64,000 nt of DNA from Isobaculum melis (lineage in GTDB: Bacteria > Bacillota > Bacilli > Lactobacillales > Carnobacteriaceae): assembly GCF_900111355.1 (NCBI RefSeq), contig NZ_FOHA01000009.1, positions 43,629-107,628 on the forward strand, read 5' to 3'. Below are positions 47,339 through 55,800 of the stretch, piece after piece. Position numbers and translations under genes: made by a program. The first letter of the stretch is position 1; the number at the start of each line of letters is the position of its first letter. The notes under the pieces are model-generated. The model saw only the letters and a program-made list of their open reading frames with translations. It made no database searches and was not told where the DNA came from.

Positions 47339-47711
47339 TTTCTTCCCCTCTTTCCTTTTCATTGATAAAAAGTGTGACTTCTTCATAGATTTGGTCATCT
47401 GAATAATCTAATTCCTGCATCTCTTTAAAAAAAAGACTCACATGATGATTGGCTAATTGCTTTCTTAATTTTTCAAGTAAATGCTCATCATCCGTTACAA
47501 AATTACCCTTTCCTCGCTTACTCATTAATAAATCTCCCTCTTCCAAAACCCGATAGGCTCGCTGCACAGTATTAGGTGTAACACCTAATTCAACGGATAA
47601 CACTCTAACTGATGGAACTTGCTTGCCTATTGACCATTGACTGGTCACAATCTTTATTTTTACCCAATCTACAATTTGTAAATAAATGGCTCGTTGATGA
47701 TCAAATTTCAT
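47331..47711 (-). CDS. GntR-family regulator, YtrA subfamily
   Basis: The 126-residue protein is short, with an N-terminal GntR winged helix (IYLQIVDWVKIKIVTSQWSIGKQVPSVRVLSVELGVTPNTVQRAYRVLEEG) and only a small C-terminal dimerisation part, as in YtrA. AGGAAGGAG precedes the ATG. It is first of the GntR-ATPase-permease operon. An inverted repeat 25 bp upstream is the likely operator, implying autorepression. Confidence 0.94.
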   Translation of the reverse strand: MKFDHQRAIYLQIVDWVKIKIVTSQWSIGKQVPSVRVLSVELGVTPNTVQRAYRVLEEGDLLMSKRGKGNFVTDDEHLLEKLRKQLANHHVSLFFKEMQELDYSDDQIYEEVTLFINEKERGEENE

Positions 47712-47735
47712 TTTATTGCTCCTTCCTGTTTGACT

Positions 47736-47753
47736 GTATGAGTGTGGTCATAC
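47736..47753. promoter_or_regulatory. Operator of YtrA-like regulator
   Basis: GTATGA and TCATAC flank a 6-bp spacer, 25 bp upstream of the regulator start. Confidence 0.6.
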
Positions 47754-47780
47754 GCTTATCCATAATATAAAGCCAAACAA

Positions 47781-47816
47781 AAAAGCCATTTATGTTAAAA
47801 ACATAAATGGCTTTCA
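47781..47816 (-). terminator. Terminator after the Crp/Fnr-type gene
   Basis: A perfect 15-bp stem (AAAGCCATTTATGTT and complement) with T-run on the minus strand. Confidence 0.9.
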
Positions 47817-47889
47817 TTTTCCCCTATCATTTAAACATATCATTCGCTAAAATCCCTTACGGCTCTAAGTGTTCACATTTGTCACAATT

Positions 47890-48558
47890 TCAACGGATAT
47901 TTTTGAATATCAGGGGTTTTTTGCTATTTTTTATGAATCCTTCTTCCTGTAAACGTTTAAATTCCTTGGAGATATTTCCTTGTGAGGTTCTACAAAACTT
48001 AGCCAATATCCCTTGAGACAGAAAGGTTGGTAAGAGAATATTCTCTCCCTTTTTTTCACCTAGCTCCTCACCTAAAAAAAGCAACGCCTCTTTTAATCGC
48101 TCTGTTGGTTTTTTTGCAACAATGTTCATGATGGCATAATGTCTTTGAAATATTTCTGCAATAATTCCTAATAAGATATCATTCAATGTGGGGTGCATAG
48201 AGAGTGCTGTTAATAGAAATTCCTTATCTATCACTAAGATTTCTGCATCCGTTAAAGCATTAATGATCACTTCTTTCCCATCATCATGATGAACTTCTTT
48301 TGAAAAGGCATGAATACCGACAAAGTCAGCAGGTGTGACAAAAGTTGTGATTTGATTTTTTTCTCCTTCTTGATGCACCTCAACCGCTAAATACCCCGTC
48401 AACATCACAAAAACGGTTTTCTTTTTGCTCTCTTGTCTGAATAGGCTGGTATTTTTTTTAATTGAACGATATTGTATGTAGTCCTCATAGGAAGGTACTT
48501 GTTTAAGAAAAGTAATAATCGCTTCAACATTAGCTTTTTTTGAGTGAGAAATATCCAT
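47890..48558 (-). CDS. Crp/Fnr-family transcriptional regulator
   Basis: The 222-residue protein starts at the ATG at 48558, preceded by AAGGAGAAC. It has an N-terminal cyclic-nucleotide-like beta barrel (about 20-130), a dimerisation helix, and a C-terminal HTH of Crp type (LSQGILAKFCRTSQGNISKEFKRLQEEGFI). No cysteine cluster for an iron-sulphur centre is seen. It is divergent from azoR and the intergenic region contains a palindromic site, so it may control azoR. Confidence 0.9.
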   Translation of the reverse strand: MDISHSKKANVEAIITFLKQVPSYEDYIQYRSIKKNTSLFRQESKKKTVFVMLTGYLAVEVHQEGEKNQITTFVTPADFVGIHAFSKEVHHDDGKEVIINALTDAEILVIDKEFLLTALSMHPTLNDILLGIIAEIFQRHYAIMNIVAKKPTERLKEALLFLGEELGEKKGENILLPTFLSQGILAKFCRTSQGNISKEFKRLQEEGFIKNSKKPLIFKNIR

Positions 48559-48628
48559 GGTAAATGTTCTCCTTACATTGATTAATAATTTTATTATAGC
48601 AGAAAAAACAAGTTTTTTTAACTTTGCA

Positions 48629-48657
48629 TTGGTCACTAACTTATAGTAAGATAGTAT
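48629..48657 (+). promoter_or_regulatory. azoR promoter with a palindromic spacer
   Basis: TTGGTC and TAGTAT are 17 bp apart. A near-palindrome (ACTA-x-CTTA and TAAG-x-TAGT half-sites, 48635-48655) covers the spacer and -10 box, indicating repressor control. Confidence 0.6.
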
Positions 48658-48699
48658 TTGTTCTTAAAATTATAAAAATTAGAAAGAGGTACATGTTTT

Positions 48700-49320
48700 A
48701 TGTCTAAAGTATTAGTAGTTAAAGCACATCCATTAACAGGAGAAGCTTCAAATTCTATTCGCGTTGCAGATGCATTTATCACAGCATATAAAGAAACCAA
48801 TCATTTTGATCATATTGAAGAATTAAGTCTATATACAAGCTTTATCCCTGAAATTGATGAAGAAATTTTAATGGCTTGGGGAATGCTAGCAAATGGCGAA
48901 AGCTTTGAAAAACTATCACAGTCTCAACAAGATAAAGTTTCTCGCTTCAATGAATTAACAGAAAAATTCTTAGATGCAGATAAAATTGTGATTGCAAACC
49001 CATTATGGAATCTAAGTATTCCAACTCGTCTAAAAGCATGGATTGATACAGTAGTTGTTTCAGGAACCTCCTTTAAATATACTGCTGAAGGTCCCGTTGG
49101 TTTGATTAAAGGCAAAAAATTACTACACATTCAATCTAATGGTGGTATATATAAAGAACAAGATCCTGCAAGTCAATATATTAAAACAATTTTCGGATTT
49201 ATTGGTGTAGTAGATCAACAACAAGTTTTCCTAGAAGGGGTTAATTATGACCCTTCTCAAACAGAAAGTATCGTATTAGAAGGTATTCAAAAAGCAGTGA
49301 AAATTGCTCAAACATTCTAA
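48700..49320 (+). CDS. azoR: FMN-dependent NADH-azoreductase
   Basis: The 206-residue protein is a flavodoxin-like azoreductase/acyl carrier protein phosphodiesterase-like enzyme: KVLVVKAHPLTGEASNSIR at the N-terminus binds FMN phosphate, PLWNLSIPTRLKAWIDTVVVSGTSFKYT is the family signature. It reduces azo compounds and quinones with NADH. It has its own promoter with a palindromic site and is divergent from the Crp/Fnr-type gene. Confidence 0.95.
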   Translation: MSKVLVVKAHPLTGEASNSIRVADAFITAYKETNHFDHIEELSLYTSFIPEIDEEILMAWGMLANGESFEKLSQSQQDKVSRFNELTEKFLDADKIVIANPLWNLSIPTRLKAWIDTVVVSGTSFKYTAEGPVGLIKGKKLLHIQSNGGIYKEQDPASQYIKTIFGFIGVVDQQQVFLEGVNYDPSQTESIVLEGIQKAVKIAQTF

Positions 49321-49377
49321 TTTTCAACGGATAAAATCAAATAATTTAATGAAGGCAATAGAAAAAAAATTTCTATT

Positions 49378-49725
49378 GAGGGCGAGACAAAACGTTAACG
49401 TTTTGTCTCGCCCTCTTAAATTGCTTCTGAAAAACCATATATTACCTCTATAGACGGTGGCCAAAAGGCAGGTTCGGTCTGCAATTGTCAAGAACCACTG
49501 TAAACGCAGTGAACAGATGCTGATTGATACCTACTACGCTACGCTTCGATCACAACAACTTTATAAGGTTCAGAGTCAAACTGCGTTTGATCTGTATCAT
49601 GTTTCTAAGGATTAAAATCCTAAGAAGCATGACAATGCTAGAGTTGCTAAGAATCACGGAGAACAAAGTGATTCGATGATGAATAGTACCTACTTGGTGC
49701 TCGAACCTAAACGCCTTTTGTCTCA
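49378..49725 (+). repeat. Interspersed repeat element, copy 3 (complete)
   Basis: The element begins with a perfect 38-bp palindrome (arms GAGGGCGAGACAAAACGTT), has internal hairpins (around TCTAAGGATT and GAATCACGG), and ends in CGCCTTTTGTCTCA, an inverted copy of its start. It is the clearest full-length unit (about 348 bp). The remaining gap to 50003 shows only the regulator promoter. Confidence 0.8.
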
Positions 49726-49906
49726 ACTGCACTACTAAAGCGTTCTAATACTCTTTCAAAATACGAAATCCTCACTATCCATCCAAGAGTAAAAACAATA
49801 AAAAATCTTCTATTTGTTGTCCACCCTATCATCCAATCATTTCAAAACAAATAGAACCGTTCATTTTTTGCTATCTAAGAATATTTGTTTTTCTGTCAAA
49901 ACCCTC

Positions 49907-49936
49907 TTGTTTTATCCTATAAAAATAGCATATAAT
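49907..49936 (+). promoter_or_regulatory. Predicted promoter of locus B regulator operon
   Basis: TTGTTT and TATAAT with an 18-bp spacer, 68 bp before the response regulator start. Confidence 0.5.
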
Positions 49937-50003
49937 AAATAAAGAAATACAATTAAAGTATAATGATAACGATTCATAAGCAATAAATGAAAGGGGAATC
50001 CAA

Positions 50004-50672
50004 ATGCATAAAATACTATTTGTAGATGACAATCAGCATTATCTTTCCTTTTTGAAAGAAGCACTCTCATTAGAAGGATATCAAATTAAAACAGCTACTC
50101 ATGCAATGGCGGGTATTGAATTATTTAAAAAAGAAACATTTGATTTGGTGATTAGTGACTTAAAAATGGATGTTGTCGATGGCATTAGTTTTTTACACCT
50201 TTTGCGTAAAATAAATGAAAATACCAAAGTCATTATCCTAACTAGCTCAGAAAGTGAAGAAGATGAAATTAAAGGACTAGAATCAAACGTTAATGCTTAC
50301 ATACAGAAAGACACCTCTATCAAAATACTCTTAAAACGCATCGAACACACGCTTAACCAGACTTGGGTAGGAGAGACACATTCTTTATCCTCTAAAAATG
50401 ATTGCATCCGGATTGATACAAATGCTAGAAGAGTTTTTAAAGATGAACAAGAAGTTTTACTAACCTTTAAAGAATATGAAATGTTGGTGCTATTTCTAAA
50501 AAATCGGAATATCGTCTTACCAAGAGAGCAAATTATCGCAACGGTTTGGGGCGAATACAAAGATTTTTTTGATACACGGATTGTGGATACCCATGTTAAA
50601 AAAATTCGCGCAAAATTACGTATATCTAGACTCTATACAGTAAGGGGAATTGGCTATGAGTGGGTTGAATAA
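50004..50672 (+). CDS. OmpR-family response regulator, locus B
   Basis: The 222-residue regulator has the same length as its locus A paralogue and aligns over its length. The receiver domain has VDDN at the acidic pocket, Asp52, Thr80 and Lys102, and the C-terminal winged helix has LTFKEYEMLVLFLKNRNIVLPREQII and RGIGYEW. GAAAGGGGAA precedes the ATG. The gene overlaps the kinase gene. It likely binds the ACACAAAA repeats before adhesin B and possibly those of locus A (inference). Confidence 0.93.
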   Translation: MHKILFVDDNQHYLSFLKEALSLEGYQIKTATHAMAGIELFKKETFDLVISDLKMDVVDGISFLHLLRKINENTKVIILTSSESEEDEIKGLESNVNAYIQKDTSIKILLKRIEHTLNQTWVGETHSLSSKNDCIRIDTNARRVFKDEQEVLLTFKEYEMLVLFLKNRNIVLPREQIIATVWGEYKDFFDTRIVDTHVKKIRAKLRISRLYTVRGIGYEWVE

Positions 50673-52068
50673 ACAGAAAAAATCTAAAAAATATATTTGG
50701 AGAAAATCATTTTATCTTTTAACATGCATTTATCTATCAATTGTAGTCGTTCTAGCATTAGGTGCCTATAAATTACCAAGCATTTACGAAGCTGTCGATA
50801 GCAAAAGAACTGAACAGATTAAAGAAAACATAGAACAAGTACTTCAAAACAAAGATCGTACCGCCCAGGAAAAGCAACTACATAGAATCGCAACTGATCA
50901 TCATATTGATTTAGTCATTTTAACAGATGATGGCTTTGAATTTAAAACCACAAAGACCTCTGATTTCGAAGTACTACAGACAGATATCAATACCAAACTA
51001 TTAAGCTATCAATCTTCCTATCATTTAAAATTAAATGATGTAAACTACCGCATTTGGCTTGCAGTTTATCAAATGGAACCTCAAGCTTTTTTTGAGGTGG
51101 TCATTTCACTACTCGTTTTTTCTGTCCTTCTATTATTCACCTTACTATCTTCACTTATTTTTATCATGTTTAAGAAATTAATTGAACCAATTAATCGCTT
51201 GAAGAACAATATTTTAAAATTAAAACACTTTCAATTTGAAGATGTTTCTAATGATAGTAAACGAACTGAATATGATGCCATTTCTGAAGAGCTAAGCGAA
51301 TTCACAGATGATTTACAAGGGAAAATAGACAATTTTGGCATCAACTATACCCTATTAGAAAAAGAACTACAGGCCGAAAAAGAAAAATTAATCTATAAAA
51401 ACCAATCACTTGGTACCATGGTACATCATTTAAAAACACCAAATGCGCTCATCGCTTTATACGCACAACAAGCACTCATGCAAACTGAAGATGAAGCAAC
51501 AAAAGCAATCATCCAAAAGATGCAAGAACAAAACCAATTGTTATTAACTGAAATTAAAGAAATCGTGAAGCTCAGTCATGAAACAGCCACTGAGAAACAA
51601 CCAGAAAATATGGATGTGATTACAGTGGCAAGAGAAGTGTTACAGCGTTTTGAAGACCTGCTACGAAGTAAAGATATCCTTTATAATCTAGATGCGCCAA
51701 GACATTTGGCCTTCACAATGGATCTAACCGAACTGAAGCAACTGCTCTATAATATGATGTCAAATGCTGCCCAATATACACCTGTTGGCGGAAATATTGA
51801 ATTAACGATTTATCAGAAAAATCAGCAATTGCATATTGAAGCATTTAATGACATTGAACAAGACCATGGTATTGATTTTGAACAAGTTTTCAATTTATTT
51901 TATTCAAATCAAGGAGAAAAAAATGGCTTTGGAACCGGTATTGGGCTGTATACCATTAAAAATACCGTTGAAAAAAATCATGGTAGCTGTACGTTCACAC
52001 CAGTTGAAGCAGGCGTTCGATTAGAGATTATCCTACCTTTTGGAGATGAAAATGATGAAGAAATATAA
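50656..52068 (+). CDS. Sensor histidine kinase, locus B, with atypical H-box
   Basis: The ATG at 50656 (470 residues) is preferred to the TTG at 50650, as AAGGGGA is correctly spaced. Two transmembrane helices (about 19-38 and 150-172) enclose a sensor domain. The H-box reads GTMVHHLKTP: phospho-acceptor His257 is followed by histidine rather than the usual acidic residue, and by Asn instead of Leu after Pro. The N-box (LLYNMMSNAAQY) and G2 box (GTGIGLYTIK) are intact; G1 is degenerate as in locus A. It may have altered phosphatase or kinase activity. It overlaps the ectodomain gene. Confidence 0.92.
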   Translation: MSGLNKQKKSKKYIWRKSFYLLTCIYLSIVVVLALGAYKLPSIYEAVDSKRTEQIKENIEQVLQNKDRTAQEKQLHRIATDHHIDLVILTDDGFEFKTTKTSDFEVLQTDINTKLLSYQSSYHLKLNDVNYRIWLAVYQMEPQAFFEVVISLLVFSVLLLFTLLSSLIFIMFKKLIEPINRLKNNILKLKHFQFEDVSNDSKRTEYDAISEELSEFTDDLQGKIDNFGINYTLLEKELQAEKEKLIYKNQSLGTMVHHLKTPNALIALYAQQALMQTEDEATKAIIQKMQEQNQLLLTEIKEIVKLSHETATEKQPENMDVITVAREVLQRFEDLLRSKDILYNLDAPRHLAFTMDLTELKQLLYNMMSNAAQYTPVGGNIELTIYQKNQQLHIEAFNDIEQDHGIDFEQVFNLFYSNQGEKNGFGTGIGLYTIKNTVEKNHGSCTFTPVEAGVRLEIILPFGDENDEEI

Positions 52069-52774
52069 CTATTTATGGTGCTTCATTCCATTCTTTTTCC
52101 TGATAAATAGTGCTATGCTAGTTTTTGCAGAAACGCCACAAGAAGAAATTTATTCAAGTAAAGAAGAAGCGGTTAAAGCAAAAACAGCTAGCCTACAAAG
52201 TAAGCCTGGTACCTACTTGGTTTTTCTACGCTATCATGATGATGATCAAACCATTGAAGAAAACGTTTATGTGACGGTCTTTGGTGAAGAAACTACTGTC
52301 AAAGATCCAATTGCAATTGATGCACATTCTATTGTCGTACCTAAAGATAGTATCGAAAAATTATCTTTAGCTGATTGGATCCAACTAACAGATGCTCGCG
52401 CTTGGCGCACGGATACAGCTGAACAAATTTCGGTTACCAGTGTAGATACTTCTAAAGTAAGCACAGAATTAGGCACCTATCCAATTACTTTTTTTACCGT
52501 CAATCAAGTACAGACAACGATTCAAGTGCAAGTTGTTTTAGATAAAGAAACCCAAGAAATTATCAATAGTTATCATCAGAATGACACGTTAGGCAATTTT
52601 GAAGAACTGGCTCCGGAAGAAAAAATTAGCTGGCTTAATTTTGAAAATGCCCTAACCGTTGTTTTACAATTTACCTTTATCCTTCTATTATTTGTGCCTA
52701 TTATCGCCTTACTACTGCAATATGGCTTCACACAAAAGCTTGTCATGCAAGTCATTCGACTGGTTATTAAATAA
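52052..52774 (+). CDS. Membrane-anchored ectodomain protein, locus B accessory/sensor protein
   Basis: Several in-frame starts occur (TTG 52040; ATG 52046, 52052 and 52055). TGGAG lies correctly for 52052 or 52055; 52052 gives 240 residues. A signal peptide (about 1-24) is followed by an ectodomain with KPGTYLVFLRY and GTYPITFF turns, the LTDARAWRTDT motif, and a transmembrane helix (about 204-226). It is homologous to the locus A protein over its whole length. The kinase, this protein and the adhesin lie in one direction, suggesting that it helps sense or assemble the adhesin (inference). Confidence 0.85.
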   Translation: MMKKYNYLWCFIPFFFLINSAMLVFAETPQEEIYSSKEEAVKAKTASLQSKPGTYLVFLRYHDDDQTIEENVYVTVFGEETTVKDPIAIDAHSIVVPKDSIEKLSLADWIQLTDARAWRTDTAEQISVTSVDTSKVSTELGTYPITFFTVNQVQTTIQVQVVLDKETQEIINSYHQNDTLGNFEELAPEEKISWLNFENALTVVLQFTFILLLFVPIIALLLQYGFTQKLVMQVIRLVIK

Positions 52775-52792
52775 CACAAAAAGGACACAAAA
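52774..52792 (+). promoter_or_regulatory. ACACAAAA direct-repeat site upstream of adhesin B
   Basis: ACACAAAAAGGACACAAAA contains two ACACAAAA units with an 11-bp period. The first unit overlaps the stop codon of the upstream gene. It is 15 bp upstream of the predicted -35 box. Confidence 0.65.
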
Positions 52793-52807
52793 AAAAAATA
52801 AATAACA

Positions 52808-52836
52808 TTGAGTTAACTAACAAAACATTTTAATAT
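52808..52836 (+). promoter_or_regulatory. Predicted promoter of adhesin B and hpr-like gene
   Basis: TTGAGT and TAATAT with a 17-bp spacer, 50 bp before the start codon of adhesin B. Confidence 0.55.
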
Positions 52837-52886
52837 TAAAATATACCAAATAGAAAAATAGCACACAACTCATAGGAGGAAATACA

Positions 52887-55800
52887 TTGAAACAAAGAAA
52901 TTGGGTAAAAACAATCATCACTATTGCGATGATTGTACTATTAACACTTTCTCAAACAAACATCTACGCTCTTGCAAATGTTTTAGATGAAAGTAAAGAC
53001 ACAGATAATGATTTAAGTACAATTGTTGATAGTAGTCAACAATTCGAGCAAGAAGAACAGCTGGAGATTGAACCGGAACAACTACCACTTGAAAATAATC
53101 CAGTACCAGAAATTAAAGAAGACGTTCCCCTACCAGAAGTTCCTACAATCGAAAGTCAACCTAAATCGACTACTCCTTTTGCAGTATTTGGTGGCATTGC
53201 AGGAAGTGGAGGAAGTGATTTAGCTGGGCAGACAGCATTGGAATACGATATTAGCAGTGCATTGCTTCATGCAAGAAGTTTAGATATCAGTGCTAAATTT
53301 GGTAGCGATCATGCCACAACAAATCGTAAAATAATCATTCATTTAAACAATGGTCTAGGAATCGCACAAGCTCCTGGTATGATTGCTACTTCGAAAGACA
53401 ATAATGACTGGATCTTTTCCAGCACAGCACTAGAATCACAGTATCAGGGCGTCATCACGAATGCTACATATACACCTAATGAATCTATTTATGGTTACAA
53501 TCCAAAAGGTGGAACGCTTATTTATGAAATCTCCCATGGAACTGCCAATATTGACTTTTCCTTATTACTTACCTTTGACTTAGGTTTTGGTGCAAATGAT
53601 GGCCGCCGCAGTTTTGAAAATATTCTTGAAGTTTCTTCTTCTGCTGAGCTATCAGGTATTCCAACCATTATTTCTGATGAAAAAATTGAATCTTACACAG
53701 TTACTGGAAAGCTTGAACCTTGGTTTTATAGAAGAGCCCTCGAACAAATCATTACTCCTGGTGATGAAGTTGTTGTCCCTTACCGTCTTAGTACCGCGGG
53801 TAGCAGCTTTACTAACAGTCGAGATGAACAAGTACTATACGATGAGTATGTCCAAACATTTTATTTTAAGAAAGAATTAGGGTTTCAAAAACTGGATAAT
53901 CCAAATAATTTTATGGAAGAATCGCAACTTAGTTATTCTGTTGACTCTGTCAGTGACCCTGATCATGATATTGTCACGTTGACTATTCAAAATTTTGCAA
54001 CCAGTGATCGTCAACTCATTTCATTTTATTTTTCAACTGCAGCAAATATTGAACCAGGGAATTACACCATTCAAGCCACAGAATCCCGTGCAACGCCTTA
54101 CCAATCACCCACTTCCTTAGAACTAGGTAAATGTGATGCACAAATCATCAAAGTTGCAGCAATTTTTGAAAACAAACTGATACCTAAACCTACTACTGGT
54201 AGAGTTTTTAACACCCCCAGCGTTTTGGAGGCAACAAACTATCCTTTAGGTGTCTATCATTTTTCTAATTCATTTGCTGAAAATGTGACAGATCAAAAAA
54301 TCCGTTTAACCTTTGATGATCCAGCAATTGGTGTGACTTATGTGCAATTAGTAACTGGACAAAACCAAGATGCAACAAATGTGACAATAAAAACCAATAA
54401 AGACCAGTACACCATTGAGCGTATACCATTTTCAAAAAACTTTAAACTAACTGGAGTAGCAAACTTAGATTTAACTGATTACACAAGTGACCCTGAGGAA
54501 TTTATTAAAGAAATCATCTATGAGTCAACAGAATTCTTACCTGGTTCTGGGACAAATGGAACGCCTTCTGTTTCTTATAGTCTATGGTCATCTACACCTG
54601 GCGTATTTTACGGAAAATTCTTTTATGCACCAGAGTCTAAATTATTCGAGTCTACTTTATCTACAGTTGCAGTGAGTGATGGAGATTTAGATGGCCCTGA
54701 AGCTAATCACAGCATCATGACAACGACCGTTTCTAACAACACTCATATGACTTTTAGACATAATAATCTGTTGTCTTCACTAGACCATAAAGCTGGCGAT
54801 GTTACTACGCTAAGATCTTCTTTAACAATTTCTAAAGAAGAATTAAATGGTGCATTTGTCAAAAAAGGGTTTGATCTCTACTTAAGAGAAGGAGACTATT
54901 TACAAATTAATCCAGAATCAATCGTTGTCAAACAAGGGACTACATTCTATCGTGTTGAAGATGGGACCATTACACCGATTGAAACCGTTGATAATACAGG
55001 AAATAGAGTCATTAAGTTTACCTTAAACGATGTCACTTTAGGCGTTAAAAACGGGACAGAGGCTCATCCTCCAATTGAATTATCTTATGATGTGAAAATA
55101 AAAAATGAAACACCTGCTACCACTATTAATACTGCCGATTTACTAGCAATCATTCCTAGTAACGGTGATACAGTCACTGTTGTTGGAAACACGGCATACT
55201 TTAATACAAAAAATAAATTTGATATAGATGGCAGTGGCGATACAAACAAACTTGTTGGTACACTCAACAAAGATACTACCCTAAAAATTAGTGCACAAAA
55301 AGAGTTTTCAGTTAGTACAGCTGCCAATTTAAATGACGGTCCTTGGACAAGTTATGACTATTATACAGGTAAAACGATTATTGATTTAAATCCAAAAGGA
55401 AGAACAAATTATCAATTAACGGTTGCGAATAATACTGGTAAAGAAATTGACGGTTACACTGCTTTAATTCCTGTTCCAAAAGCAGGTGAACAAACCGATT
55501 TAACACCGGATACCCCTGCTGAATTTAACCAAAATGATCATTTACAAAAAGAAGCATTTGGTTGGACAACCTCCATTTTAGACGAGATTGTTCCAGTTGG
55601 AAATTTAAACTATGAAGTCTTGTATGCCACAACTTATGAAATTGAAAAAGATTCACCTCAATTTAAAGCATGGAATGAGATTGAAAATAAAGAAGAGATT
55701 CGAATGGTAAAAATTTCAACAACTGATACTATTCCGAATCAATTTACTGAAGCGATTTGCTTTCCATTAAATCTAGATGATCCTAAAGCTGAAATCAATG

